NCBI RefSeq assembly: GCF_027497355.1
Contig: NZ_CP114909.1
Location: 3,739,001-3,803,000, forward strand
From: Micromonospora sp. WMMA1947
GTDB taxonomy: Bacteria > Actinomycetota > Actinomycetes > Mycobacteriales > Micromonosporaceae
DNA: 64,000 nucleotides
Direction of reading: 5' to 3'
Shown: positions 36,755 to 45,736 of the stretch, one piece after another
Layout: the number at the start of each line of letters is the position of its first letter
Numbering within the stretch: the stretch's first letter is position 1
Notes under the pieces: model-generated
Told to the model about the DNA's origin: nothing
Databases searched by the model: none
The model's input: the letters and a program-made list of their open reading frames with translations, nothing else
Program-made: the position numbers and the translations under genes

Positions 36755-38160
36755 TCCCGCTGACGCTGGCCGAGGTGGCCGCGGCCGTCGACGGCCGGCT
36801 GGCCGGCGCCGACCCGGACGCCCGGGTCACCGGCACCGTCGAGTTCGACTCCCGCAAGGTGAACCAGGGCGGGCTGTTCGTCGCCTTCCCCGGCGAGCAC
36901 GTCGACGGCCACGACTACGCGGCCGGCGCGGTCTCGGCCGGCGCGGTGGCGGTGCTCGGCACCCGGGAGCTGCCGGGCGTGCCGATGGTGCTCGTCGGCG
37001 ACGCGCTCGACGCGATGGGCCGGCTGGCCCGCGCCGTCGTCGACCGGCTGCCCGGGCTGACCGTGATCGGGCTGACCGGCTCGTCCGGCAAGACCACCAC
37101 CAAGGACCTGATCGCCCAGCTCGCGGTCCGGCTCGGCCCGACCGTGGCGCCGCCCGGCTCGTTCAACAACGAGCTGGGGCACCCGTACACCGCGTTGCAG
37201 GCCACCCCGGAGACCCGCTACCTGGTGATGGAGAAGGGTGCCCGCGGGGTCGGGCACGTCCGCTACCTGTGCGACGTGGTGCCGCCGCGGATCTCCGTGG
37301 TGCTCAACGTCGGCGTGGCGCACCTGGGCGAGTTCGGCTCGGTGGAGACCATCGCGCTCGCCAAGGGGGAGCTGGTCGAGGCGCTGCCCGAAGACGGGCT
37401 GGCGGTGCTCAACGCCGACGACCCGCGGGTCGACGCGATGGCGTCGCGCACCCAGGCCCGGGTGGTGCGCTACGGCGAGTCGGAGCGAGCCGACGTGCGC
37501 GCCGTGGACGTGACGCTCGACGGCCGGGGACGGCCCTCGTACACCCTGGTCACCCCGGAGGGCAGCGCGCCGGTACGGCTCGGGCTGACCGGTCGGCACC
37601 AGGTCTCCAACTCGCTCGCCGCCGCGGCGGTCGGCCGGGAGCTGGGCCTGCCGCTGCCCGAGCTGGCGGCGGCGCTGAACGAGCTGGGCCTGGTCTCGAC
37701 CCGGCGGATGGACGTCTTCGAACGCCCCGACGGGGTGACCGTGATCGACGACTCGTACAACGCCAACCCGGCCTCCACCGGCGTGGCGCTGCGGGCATTG
37801 GCGAGCATGCGCGGCGACGGGCGTACCGTCGCGGTGCTCGGCTTCATGGCCGAGCTGGGTGACTTCGAACGGGAGGGGCATCAGCAGGTCGGCCGGCTCG
37901 CGGCCGAACTGGGAGTGGACCGGCTGCTCGTGGTGGGTGAGCCGGCGGCGCCGATCCACGAGGGCGCGACAGCGGTAGGCAATTGGGGAGGAGAGTCGGT
38001 GCTGCTCACCGATCAGGCGGCGGCCGTCGAGGTGCTGCGGAGCGAGCTGCGTCCGGGAGACGTGGTGCTGGTGAAGGGCTCCCGGTACCGGACCTGGGAG
38101 GTGGCCGACGCGCTGCGCGCGGACACCCGGGAGGGTGCGACGGAGGGCGGCGCCGCATGA
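36751..38160 (+). CDS. murF: UDP-MurNAc-tripeptide:D-Ala-D-Ala ligase MurF
   Basis: This 469-residue ligase adds D-Ala-D-Ala to complete the pentapeptide precursor. Motifs: N-terminal [19 protein letters not shown]-loop [20 protein letters not shown] (near 105-124), then [11 protein letters not shown], and C-terminal [20 protein letters not shown] at 36751 overlaps the murE stop and its own stop overlaps the mraY start (ATGA), so murE, murF and mraY form one coupled unit. Confidence 0.94.
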   Translation: MIPLTLAEVAAAVDGRLAGADPDARVTGTVEFDSRKVNQGGLFVAFPGEHVDGHDYAAGAVSAGAVAVLGTRELPGVPMVLVGDALDAMGRLARAVVDRLPGLTVIGLTGSSGKTTTKDLIAQLAVRLGPTVAPPGSFNNELGHPYTALQATPETRYLVMEKGARGVGHVRYLCDVVPPRISVVLNVGVAHLGEFGSVETIALAKGELVEALPEDGLAVLNADDPRVDAMASRTQARVVRYGESERADVRAVDVTLDGRGRPSYTLVTPEGSAPVRLGLTGRHQVSNSLAAAAVGRELGLPLPELAAALNELGLVSTRRMDVFERPDGVTVIDDSYNANPASTGVALRALASMRGDGRTVAVLGFMAELGDFEREGHQQVGRLAAELGVDRLLVVGEPAAPIHEGATAVGNWGGESVLLTDQAAAVEVLRSELRPGDVVLVKGSRYRTWEVADALRADTREGATEGGAA

Positions 38161-39284
38161 GGGCGGTCATCGTCGCCATCGGCGTCGCGTTCCTGATCTC
38201 GCTGTTCTGCACGCCGATCGCGATCAAGGTGTTCGCCCGGCTGAAGGCCGGCCAGCCGATCCGATCGAACCTCGGGCTCGCCAGCAACGAGGGCAAGAAG
38301 GGCACGCCGACGATGGGCGGCGTGGTCTTCATCCTGGCCACCGTCATCGCGTACGTCGCCGGGCACCTGGCCCTGACCACGCTGCCGGACGCGCAGATCG
38401 CCCAGGTCGAGCCGACGATCACGGCGCTGGTGCTGCTGGGGTTGATGGTGTTCTCCGGCGCGGTCGGCTTCATCGACGACTTCCTGAAGGTGCGCAAGCG
38501 GCACAGCGGCGGCCTCAACAAGCGGGGCAAGCTGGCCGGGCAGATCCTGGTCGGTGCCGTGTTCGGCGCGGTGGCCGTCTACTTCCCGTCGAGCATGACC
38601 GACGCCGGCGGCAACGCGACGAACACCGAGACGGTGGGCAGCACCACGCTGAGCTTCATCCGGGACATCCCGGCGCTGGAGATCGGCAAGGTCGGCGCGG
38701 TGATCGTCATCATCATGGTGGTCATGGCGGCCACCAACGGCGTCAACCTCACCGACGGTCTCGACGGCCTGGCCACCGGCGCCTCGGTGATGGTGCTGGC
38801 GGCGTACGCGCTGATCGCGTTCTGGCAGTACCGGCACTGGTGCGCCGACCCGAACTACACCGAGTCGTACTGCTACACCGTGCGCGACCCGCTGGAGATC
38901 GCGCTGATCGCGGGCGCGGCGGCCGGTGCCTGCGTGGGCTTCCTGTGGTGGAACACGTCCCCGGCGCGGATCTTCATGGGTGACACCGGCGCGCTCGGGC
39001 TGGGCGGCCTGATCGCCGGCATGGCGATGTCCACCCGCACCATCCTGCTGCTGCCGATCCTGGGCGGCCTGTTCGTGATCATCACGATGTCCGTGGTCAT
39101 CCAGATCATCTCCTTCCGCACCACCGGCAAGCGGGTGTTCCGGATGTCGCCGCTGCAGCACCACTTCGAGCTTGCGGGCTGGAGCGAGGTCAACATCGTG
39201 GTCCGGTTCTGGATCATCGCCGGTATCGGCGTGGCCATCGCGCTGGGCCTGTTCTACAGCGAGTTCCTCGCCGCGGTGAGCTAG
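38157..39284 (+). CDS. mraY: Phospho-MurNAc-pentapeptide translocase MraY
   Basis: The 375-residue integral membrane enzyme makes lipid I from UDP-MurNAc-pentapeptide and undecaprenyl phosphate. About ten helices are visible. Conserved elements are [22 protein letters not shown] (catalytic Asp pair region), [17 protein letters not shown], and [12 protein letters not shown] followed by a cytoplasmic segment with QHHFEL. ATG at 38157 overlaps the murF stop. Unusually, the next gene is not murD: 120 bases of non-coding DNA with a perfect palindrome lead to ftsW. Confidence 0.95.
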   Translation: MRAVIVAIGVAFLISLFCTPIAIKVFARLKAGQPIRSNLGLASNEGKKGTPTMGGVVFILATVIAYVAGHLALTTLPDAQIAQVEPTITALVLLGLMVFSGAVGFIDDFLKVRKRHSGGLNKRGKLAGQILVGAVFGAVAVYFPSSMTDAGGNATNTETVGSTTLSFIRDIPALEIGKVGAVIVIIMVVMAATNGVNLTDGLDGLATGASVMVLAAYALIAFWQYRHWCADPNYTESYCYTVRDPLEIALIAGAAAGACVGFLWWNTSPARIFMGDTGALGLGGLIAGMAMSTRTILLLPILGGLFVIITMSVVIQIISFRTTGKRVFRMSPLQHHFELAGWSEVNIVVRFWIIAGIGVAIALGLFYSEFLAAVS

Positions 39285-39288
39285 GTGT

Positions 39289-39338
39289 AAGGAAGGGCCC
39301 CTTATTAACAGACGTCTGTTAATAAGGGGCCCTTCCTT
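39289..39338. repeat. Perfect 50-bp palindrome between mraY and ftsW
   Basis: Bases 39289-39313 and 39314-39338 are exact reverse complements with no spacer. The arm reads from AAGGAAGGGCCCC through an AT-rich TTATTAACAGAC to the dyad. In this GC-rich region the AT-rich core stands out. It begins five bases after the mraY stop, so an RNA from either strand would form a 25-bp hairpin followed by CAGATCC rather than a T-run. It may act as a terminator, a mobile palindromic repeat, or both. Confidence 0.9.
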
Positions 39339-39392
39339 CAGATCCGACACGCCGACCGGGCGGTTGCGCCACGGGCGGGCGGGTCGAGCGGC

Positions 39393-39398
39393 CATGAT
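39393..39398 (+). promoter_or_regulatory. ftsW: -10 element of ftsW, leaderless
   Basis: CATGAT is six bases before the GTG of ftsW. Coming right after the palindrome it suggests that ftsW starts a new transcript. Confidence 0.35.
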
Positions 39399-39404
39399 GG
39401 GCCT

Positions 39405-40931
39405 GTGGGGGAGGGACGAGACATCCAGGTGACCAGCGACCCGCCGGCCCGTCGTGCGCCGGCGGCCACGCCACCGGCCGACCCGCCGGAGGCGCGCTGG
39501 GACCCGGCGGGTGGCCTGGCCGCGCTGCGTGGCCTGCTGGCCCGGCCGCTGGCCTCCTACTACCTGCTGCTGTCCAGCGCCGGCCTGCTGCTGCTGATCG
39601 GCCTCACCATGGTCTTCTCCGCGACCAGCGTGCGGGACTACGTCATGGACGGCGACGCGGCGGCGTCGCTCACCAAGCAGACCGTCTTCGCGGTGATCGG
39701 CATCGGTGCGTTCTGGGCCTGTCAGCGGCTGCCCGCACGTACGTTCCGGGCGGTCAGCCGTCTGGCGCTGGGTGTGGCGGTGGCGCTGCTGCTCCTGCTC
39801 AACCTGCTGGTGGCTCTGAACTCGCTGTTCGGGGTGACGTCGATCGGGCCGTTGAAGGCGCAGCTGCTCTGGCTCTACCTCGGCCCGATCTCCGTGCAGC
39901 CGGTCGAGGTGGCGAAGTTCGCGCTGGTGCTGTGGGGTGCGCACGTGCTGGCCCGCAAGGGCGCGGCACTCGGCTGGTGGAAGGAACTGGCCACGCCGCT
40001 GTTCCCGGTGGTCGCCCTGCTGTTCGTACTCGTCGGCTACAACGACCTGGGCAGCATGCTCTGCCTGCTCGCGCTGGTGGTCGGGATGCTCTGGGCGGCG
40101 GGCGTGCGGACCCGGGTCTTCGCCGCGCTCACCGCGATCGGCCTGGCCGGCGTCGGCCTCCTGGTGGCAGCGGCCTCGCTCGGCGCCGGCTCCGGCTCCC
40201 GGGGCGCCGACAACTACCGGCTCGGCCGCCTCACGATGTGGCTCGACCCGCCCTCCCCGCGGACCTGCTTCGAACAGGAGCTGGACTACTGCTACCAGCT
40301 CGTGCAGGCCCGCTACGCGATCGGCAACGGCGGCTGGTTCGGCGTCGGCCTGGGCCAGAGCAGCTTCAAGTACGGCTGGCTGCCCGAGGCGCACAACGAC
40401 TTCATCTTCGCCATCCTCGCCGAGGAGCTGGGGGTGGTCGGCTGCACAGTGATCCTGGTGCTGTTCGCCGTGCTGGCGTACACCGGGATGCGGATCGCCC
40501 GCCGGGTCGAGGACCCGTTCCGCCGGCTCGCCGCCGCCGGCGTGACCGCCTGGCTGGTCGGCCAGGCCGTCATCAACATCGGCGGCGTGACCGGGCTGCT
40601 GCCGCTGACCGGCGTACCGCTGCCGTTCATCTCCGACGGCGGCAGCGCCCTGGTGGTGACGCTCGCCGCGATCGGCATGCTCGCCTCGTTCGCCCGCGCC
40701 GAGCCGGACGCGGCGCGCGCGCTGCATGCCCGTCCGCCCGCCCGATGGGTCCGACTAGTGTGGGCCCCGTTGCCGCCGCTTCCCGGCCGGCGTCGCAAGG
40801 CGGCGCCGCCCCCGGCCGACCGAGGGTCCGTGCCCCGGTCCCGGCAGCGGCGGCAGGACGACCAGGCCGCGCCCCGCGGCGCCCGGCCCGACCGGGCGCG
40901 CGCCGGCGCGGCGAGCGAGAGGAGACGCTGA
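39405..40931 (+). CDS. ftsW: Septal peptidoglycan polymerase FtsW (SEDS family)
   Basis: This 508-residue SEDS protein polymerises lipid II into glycan strands together with FtsI. About ten membrane helices follow a 55-residue cytoplasmic head. Signatures: TMVFSATSVRDYV, EVAKFALVLWGAHVLARKG, and the extracytoplasmic GVTGLLPLTGVPLPFISDGG block near the end of the membrane domain. A basic C-terminal tail of about 65 residues is typical of actinobacterial FtsW. The GTG start is placed by the -10; its stop shares one base with murG (TGATG). Confidence 0.92.
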   Translation: MGEGRDIQVTSDPPARRAPAATPPADPPEARWDPAGGLAALRGLLARPLASYYLLLSSAGLLLLIGLTMVFSATSVRDYVMDGDAAASLTKQTVFAVIGIGAFWACQRLPARTFRAVSRLALGVAVALLLLLNLLVALNSLFGVTSIGPLKAQLLWLYLGPISVQPVEVAKFALVLWGAHVLARKGAALGWWKELATPLFPVVALLFVLVGYNDLGSMLCLLALVVGMLWAAGVRTRVFAALTAIGLAGVGLLVAAASLGAGSGSRGADNYRLGRLTMWLDPPSPRTCFEQELDYCYQLVQARYAIGNGGWFGVGLGQSSFKYGWLPEAHNDFIFAILAEELGVVGCTVILVLFAVLAYTGMRIARRVEDPFRRLAAAGVTAWLVGQAVINIGGVTGLLPLTGVPLPFISDGGSALVVTLAAIGMLASFARAEPDAARALHARPPARWVRLVWAPLPPLPGRRRKAAPPPADRGSVPRSRQRRQDDQAAPRGARPDRARAGAASERRR

Positions 40932-42037
40932 TGGGTCCGCTGCGTTCGGTGGTGCTCTGCGGAGGGGGTACGGGCGGGCACATCTACCCGCTGCTCGCCT
41001 TCGCCGACTGCCTGCGCCGACACGACCCGAGCGTCCGGATCACCTGTCTGGGCACACCCAAGGGGCTGGAGAACGAGCTGATCCCGCCGGCCGGCTACGA
41101 CCTGCGGCAGATCCCGGCGTACCAGCTGCCCCGGTCGGTGAACATGAGCCTGGTGCGTACCCCGGACCGGATGTGGAAGGCGGCCCGCGCCGCGGGCAAG
41201 GTGATCGACGAGGTCCAGGCCGACGCCGTGGTCGGCTTCGGGGGGTACGTCTCGGTGCCCGGTTATCTGGCCGCGTGGCGGCGGGAACTGCCCATCGTCA
41301 TCCACGAGGTGAACGTGCCGCCGGGCGTGGCGAACCGGCTCGGGATGAAGTTCACCAAGAACGTCGCGGTGGGCTTCCCGCACCAGCCGGCCCAGGCCGA
41401 GGCGCTGCGCGACGCCCGGGTGGTCGGCGTGCCGCTGCGCCGGGGCATCGCCGGGCTGGACCGGGCCGCGCTGCGCGACGCCGCCCGCGCCCACTTCGGA
41501 CTCCGCCCCGACCTGCCGGTGCTGTTCGTCGCCGGTGGCTCGCAGGGCGCCCGCTCGATCAACCTGGCCGTCTCCGGCGCGGCGAAGGAACTGGCCCGCA
41601 ACGGTGTGCAGGTGCTGCACGTCATCGGCGCCCGCAACGAGCCGGTCTCCGTGCCCACCGACCTGCCGGTGCCGTACGTCACGCTGCCGTACCTGTCCGA
41701 GATGGAGCTGGGTTACGCCGCGGCCGACCTGATGCTGGGCCGGGGCGGCGCGATGACCTGCGCCGAGGTGGCCGCGATCGGCCTGCCCACCGTCTACGTG
41801 CCGTACCCGCACAGCAACCAGGAGCAGAAGCGCAACGCGCTGCCGGTGGTGGAGGCGGGCGGCGGTCTGCTGGTCGACGACGCCGAGGTGACCCCGGCCT
41901 GGGTGGAGCGGACGGTGATCCCGCTGATCCGGGACCCGCAGCGGCTGTACGCGATGAGCCACGCCGCAGCCGGGTACGGCCGCCGCGACGGCGACGTGGC
42001 GTTGCTGAACTTCGTCTACGAGGCGGTCTCCCGCTGA
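40931..42037 (+). CDS. murG: N-acetylglucosaminyltransferase MurG
   Basis: This 368-residue GT-B enzyme transfers GlcNAc to lipid I, giving lipid II. Motifs: VVLCGGGTGGHIYPLLAFAD (first G-loop), VGFGGYVSVPGYLAA (second G-loop), IHEVNVPPGVANR, and VAGGSQGARSINLAVSGA; the UDP-GlcNAc site includes GRGGAMTCAEVAAIGLPTV and YPHSNQEQKRNA. ATG at 40931 shares one base with the ftsW stop. It is linked to murC through a 10-codon bridging frame. Confidence 0.94.
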   Translation: MGPLRSVVLCGGGTGGHIYPLLAFADCLRRHDPSVRITCLGTPKGLENELIPPAGYDLRQIPAYQLPRSVNMSLVRTPDRMWKAARAAGKVIDEVQADAVVGFGGYVSVPGYLAAWRRELPIVIHEVNVPPGVANRLGMKFTKNVAVGFPHQPAQAEALRDARVVGVPLRRGIAGLDRAALRDAARAHFGLRPDLPVLFVAGGSQGARSINLAVSGAAKELARNGVQVLHVIGARNEPVSVPTDLPVPYVTLPYLSEMELGYAAADLMLGRGGAMTCAEVAAIGLPTVYVPYPHSNQEQKRNALPVVEAGGGLLVDDAEVTPAWVERTVIPLIRDPQRLYAMSHAAAGYGRRDGDVALLNFVYEAVSR

Positions 42038-42069
42038 TGAGGGACACCGCGACGGGAAGGTACGTCTGA
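42037..42069 (+). CDS. Possible bridging mini-ORF between murG and murC (10 aa)
   Basis: A frame encoding MRDTATGRYV begins in the murG stop (TGATG) and ends in the murC start (TGATG), sharing one base at each end and exactly spanning the 31-base gap. Such back-to-back overlaps could couple murC translation to murG. The murC ATG also has its own GGGAAGG, so the mini-ORF may be coincidental. No function is claimed for the peptide. Confidence 0.3.
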   Translation: MRDTATGRYV

Positions 42070-43550
42070 TGAACACCGCGCAGTTCACGCCCGCCGGCAC
42101 CATGACGGCGGAGGACCTGGGCCGGATCCACCTGATCGGGGTGGGCGGGGTCGGGATGGCCGGGCTGGCCCGGCTGTTCCTCACCCGGGGTCTGCCGGTC
42201 TCCGGCAGCGAGCTGCGGGAGTGGCCGTCGCTGGCCGGCCTGCGGGCGCTGGGCGGCACGATCCACTCCACCCACGAGGCGTCCAACCTCGACGGCGTGG
42301 ACACGGTGGTCTACTCCTCGGCCATCCCGCAGGACCACCTGGAGATGGTGGAGGCGCGCCGGCGGGGCCTGCGGGTGCTGCACCGCTCCGAGGCGCTCGC
42401 CGCCGCGATGACCGGCCGTCGCACGGTGGCGGTCGCCGGCACCCACGGCAAGACATCCACCACGTCGATGGTCACCATGGTGCTCCAGCAGGCCGGCACC
42501 GACCCGTCGTTCGTGATCGGCGGCGAGATCTCCGAGGTGGGTTCCGGCGCGCACCACGGCACCGGCGAGCACTTCGTGGTCGAGGCGGACGAGAGCGACC
42601 GCTCCTTCCTCATCTACCGTCCGTTCGTGTCGGTCGTCACGAACATCGAGGCGGACCACCTCAACACCTACGGCGACCTGGCCACGCTGGAGGCGGCGTT
42701 CGCCGAGTTCGCCCGGCTCACCGACCCGGCCGGTTTCGTGATCACCTGCGCCGACGACGCGGGCGGGCGCCGGCTGGCCGAGACGCTGCGCGCCGAGGGC
42801 CGCCGGGTCTGGACGTACGGCGAGTCCACCGACGCGGACCTGCGGATGAGCGAGGTCGTCTCGTCCGCGCACGGGGTGCGCTTCCAGGCCGAGGTCGAGG
42901 GCCGGCCGCTCGGCGAGATCCGGCTGCCCGTACCGGGCAAGCACATGGCCCTGAACAGCGCCGCCGCGGTGCTCACCGCGTACCTGCTGGAACTGCCGGT
43001 GGCCGCGGCGGAGGCCGCGCTCGGCGCGTTCCCGGGCGTGCGGCGGCGCTTCGAGCGCAAGGGCGTGGCCGACGGCGTGCTGGTCTACGACGAGTACGCC
43101 TACCACCCGACCTCGATGACGCTGGCGTTGCAGACGCTGCGGGAGGTCGCCGGCGACGGCCGGCTGATCGTGGTGTTCCAGCCGTACCGGCTCTACCGCA
43201 CCCGCGACAACCAGGCGGAGATCGCCGCCGCGCTCGGCATCGCCGACGAGGTGGTGCTGCTGGAGGTCTTCGGCCCCGGTGAGACGCGCCGCCCGGGCGA
43301 GGGCTCGGCCGCGCTGATCCAGGAGGTGTCGCTGCCGGCCGAGCGGAAGGTGTTCGTCGAGTCGTGGGACGACGTGCCGGCCGAGGTGGCCCGGCGGGCG
43401 CGGACCGGCGACGTGGTGGTGACCATGGGCGCGCCGCCCATCTCGCTGATGGGTGACCAGCTGCTCGACGCCCTGCTCGCCCGCTCCGGCGGTGGCGCGG
43501 GGCTGGGCGCCGGCGTCGACCCGGACGGCGCGGCGACCCCGGCCGGATGA
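42069..43550 (+). CDS. murC: UDP-MurNAc-L-alanine ligase MurC
   Basis: The 493-residue ligase adds L-Ala to UDP-MurNAc, the first stem-peptide step. The N-terminal UDP-binding fold is IHLIGVGGVGMAGLARLFLTRG, the P-loop AVAGTHGKTSTTSMVTMVL (near 120), with VVEADESDRSFL, EADHLNTYG, and the C-terminal VYDEYAYHPTSMT that fits the MurC His/Tyr signature. The stop overlaps ftsQ (ATGA). Confidence 0.94.
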   Translation: MNTAQFTPAGTMTAEDLGRIHLIGVGGVGMAGLARLFLTRGLPVSGSELREWPSLAGLRALGGTIHSTHEASNLDGVDTVVYSSAIPQDHLEMVEARRRGLRVLHRSEALAAAMTGRRTVAVAGTHGKTSTTSMVTMVLQQAGTDPSFVIGGEISEVGSGAHHGTGEHFVVEADESDRSFLIYRPFVSVVTNIEADHLNTYGDLATLEAAFAEFARLTDPAGFVITCADDAGGRRLAETLRAEGRRVWTYGESTDADLRMSEVVSSAHGVRFQAEVEGRPLGEIRLPVPGKHMALNSAAAVLTAYLLELPVAAAEAALGAFPGVRRRFERKGVADGVLVYDEYAYHPTSMTLALQTLREVAGDGRLIVVFQPYRLYRTRDNQAEIAAALGIADEVVLLEVFGPGETRRPGEGSAALIQEVSLPAERKVFVESWDDVPAEVARRARTGDVVVTMGAPPISLMGDQLLDALLARSGGGAGLGAGVDPDGAATPAG

Positions 43551-44365
43551 GTCCCGGCCCGGCCCGCGGCCGTACCCCCGGACCGGACGGCGGGGCGGGG
43601 CGGCGCAGCCCGGCCCGGCGCTGGCAGCTCGTGCGGGCGAACGCGGACGCCGTGCCGCCGTCGACCCGCCGGTTCATGGCCCGGGCCCGGCAGCGGCGGA
43701 TGCGGGCCGCGCTGCCCTGGGCGGTCGCCGCCGCGGTGCTCGCCGTCGCGGGCCTGGTGGCGTGGACGGTGCTCGGCACCGGCCTGTTCGGCGTCCGCGA
43801 GGTACGGGTGGTCGGCGCGCGGCTGGTCACCCCGGTGCAGATCCGCGACGCGGCGGCGGTGCCGGACAACGCGCCGCTGGCCAGGGTGGACCTGGACGCG
43901 ACGGCGCGCCGGGTCGGCACGCTGCCGCCGGTGGCGGACGCCACCGTGGAACGGGAGTGGCCGGGCACGCTCGTGATCCGGGTGCGGGAACGCACGCCGG
44001 TGGCGGTGGTGCCGCAGGGCGACGGCTTCGTGGTCGTCGACGGCTCGGGCGTGGTCTTCCAGCGGCTGGACCGGGCGCCGGACGGGTTGCCGCAGGTCCG
44101 GGTCGCCCGGCCCGGCCCCGACGACCCGGGTACGCGGGCCGGGCTGGCGGTGCTCGACGCGATGGGGGAGAAGCTGCGCGCGGAGCTGGTCGCGGTTGAC
44201 GTGGCCGGCCTGGCCCGGATCACCCTGCTGCTGCGCGGCGAGCGTCAGGTCTTCTGGGGTGACGCCTCCCGGGGGGCGCAGAAGTCCACCGTGGCCACCG
44301 CGTTGCTGAGCCGCAAGGCGGACCGGATCGACGTCAGCGCGCCGGACGTGGTCACGTTCGAGTGA
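43547..44365 (+). CDS. ftsQ: Division protein FtsQ
   Basis: This 272-residue bitopic protein has a proline- and arginine-rich cytoplasmic head (about 1-60), one helix (AALPWAVAAAVLAVAGLVAW, about 57-80), a POTRA domain (GLFGVREVRVVGARLVTPVQ) and a C-terminal beta domain (PGTLVIRVRERTPVAVVPQG). FtsQ links FtsL/FtsB with the septal synthases. ATG at 43547 overlaps murC. A 246-base spacer with a separate promoter follows before ftsZ. Confidence 0.9.
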   Translation: MSPGPARGRTPGPDGGAGRRSPARRWQLVRANADAVPPSTRRFMARARQRRMRAALPWAVAAAVLAVAGLVAWTVLGTGLFGVREVRVVGARLVTPVQIRDAAAVPDNAPLARVDLDATARRVGTLPPVADATVEREWPGTLVIRVRERTPVAVVPQGDGFVVVDGSGVVFQRLDRAPDGLPQVRVARPGPDDPGTRAGLAVLDAMGEKLRAELVAVDVAGLARITLLLRGERQVFWGDASRGAQKSTVATALLSRKADRIDVSAPDVVTFE

Positions 44366-44479
44366 CCCGCGGCTCAGCGAGCGGGCGTTGTGTCCCCTGT
44401 CGCTCGGTCGGCGACACGCCGGAACAGGTCCTTGGCTCCTGGCGCGGCGGCGCATACGTTGCCCCGAAGAGATCAGTGG

Positions 44480-44508
44480 TTGACATAACTCTAAGCCTCT
44501 AGTAGAGG
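44480..44508 (+). promoter_or_regulatory. ftsZ: ftsZ promoter with a small operator-like palindrome
   Basis: TTGACA (44480-44485), 17 bases, then TAGAGG (44503-44508) is a consensus-like promoter about 100 bases before ftsZ. The -10 lies in a 13-base palindrome CCTCTA-G-TAGAGG (44496-44508), which could bind a regulator. ftsZ can therefore be transcribed separately from the upstream mur genes. Confidence 0.6.
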
Positions 44509-44611
44509 GTGAGGGTTCAGCCGTCGGAGGCCACCGGGGAGTGTCCGACCGCTGATCCGGCCAAGCCGTGTGGGGTCGGCCCATGCCAATCTCGAAGGGA
44601 AAGGACCGGAG

Positions 44612-45727
44612 ATGACACCTCCGCACAACTACCTGGCGGTCATCAAGGTCGTCGGCATCGGGGGCGGCGGCGTCAACGCCGTCAACCGGATGATCGAGGT
44701 TGGGCTCAAGGGCGTCGAGTTCATCGCGATCAACACCGATGCGCAGGCGCTGCTGATGAGCGACGCCGACGTCAAGCTCGACGTGGGCCGGGAGCTGACC
44801 CGGGGACTCGGCGCGGGCGCCAACCCGGACGTCGGCAAGAACGCCGCCGAGGACCACCGCGACGAGATCGAGGAGGTCCTCAAGGGCGCCGACATGGTGT
44901 TCGTGACCTGCGGCGAGGGCGGCGGCACCGGCACCGGCGGCGCGCCGGTCGTGGCGAACATCGCCCGTAAGCTCGGCGCGCTCACCATCGGCGTGGTCAC
45001 CCGGCCGTTCTCGTTCGAGGGCAAGCGCCGGCAGGTCCAGGCCGAGGCGGGCATCGAGGAGCTGCGCAACCAGTGCGACACGCTCATCGTGATCCCGAAC
45101 GACCGGCTGCTCGCGCTCGGCGACCGCAACATCTCCATGATGGACGCGTTCCGCACCGCGGACCAGGTGCTCCTCTCCGGTGTCCAGGGCATCACCGACC
45201 TGATCACCACGCCGGGTCTGATCAACCTGGACTTCGCCGACGTCAAGAGCGTGATGAGCGGCGCCGGCAGCGCGCTCATGGGCATCGGCAGCGCCCGGGG
45301 CGAGAACCGGGCCGTCGAGGCGGCCGAGGCGGCCATCTCCAGCCCGCTGCTCGAGCAGAGCATGGACGGTGCGCGCGGCGTGCTGCTCTCCATCGCCGGC
45401 GGGTCGGACCTCGGCCTGTTCGAGATCAACGACGCGGCGCAGCTGGTCACCGACGCGGCCCACCCGGACGCGAACATCATCTTCGGCGCGGTCATCGACG
45501 ACGCGCTCGGCGACGAGGTGCGGGTCACGGTGATCGCGGCGGGCTTCGACGGGGGTACGCCGGCGTACAAGGCGGTCGAGCCTCCGCGCAAGAGCAACCA
45601 GAACCCGCCGGCCCAGCCGAACGCGCCGGTGAGCCCGCCGGCCACCATGCCGGCGCCGCAGCAGCCGTCGCGCCGGGTGCTCTTCGACGACGTCGACGTG
45701 CCCGACTTCCTCAAGAACGGGTCCTGA
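44612..45727 (+). CDS. ftsZ: Cell division tubulin homologue FtsZ
   Basis: This 371-residue GTPase polymerises into the Z-ring. The nucleotide-binding parts are [17 protein letters not shown], the tubulin signature GGGTGTG at about 104-110, and the T7 loop [12 protein letters not shown] Pro/Gln-rich linker ends in the C-terminal peptide [14 protein letters not shown], the contact for SepF and other partners. ATG at 44612 is preceded by GGACCGGAG. The upstream promoter at 44480 should drive it. Confidence 0.97.
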   Translation: MTPPHNYLAVIKVVGIGGGGVNAVNRMIEVGLKGVEFIAINTDAQALLMSDADVKLDVGRELTRGLGAGANPDVGKNAAEDHRDEIEEVLKGADMVFVTCGEGGGTGTGGAPVVANIARKLGALTIGVVTRPFSFEGKRRQVQAEAGIEELRNQCDTLIVIPNDRLLALGDRNISMMDAFRTADQVLLSGVQGITDLITTPGLINLDFADVKSVMSGAGSALMGIGSARGENRAVEAAEAAISSPLLEQSMDGARGVLLSIAGGSDLGLFEINDAAQLVTDAAHPDANIIFGAVIDDALGDEVRVTVIAAGFDGGTPAYKAVEPPRKSNQNPPAQPNAPVSPPATMPAPQQPSRRVLFDDVDVPDFLKNGS

Positions 45728-45736
45728 GCCGCGCCG

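Noticed and set aside
39289..39338. Phage or plasmid attachment site, or replication origin
   Set aside because: No integrase, DnaA-box cluster or direct repeat pair is nearby; only the palindrome itself is present.
38013..40727. A 904-codon minus-strand frame across mraY and ftsW
   Set aside because: It reads through the 50-bp palindrome and opposite two certain membrane-protein genes; no motif seen.
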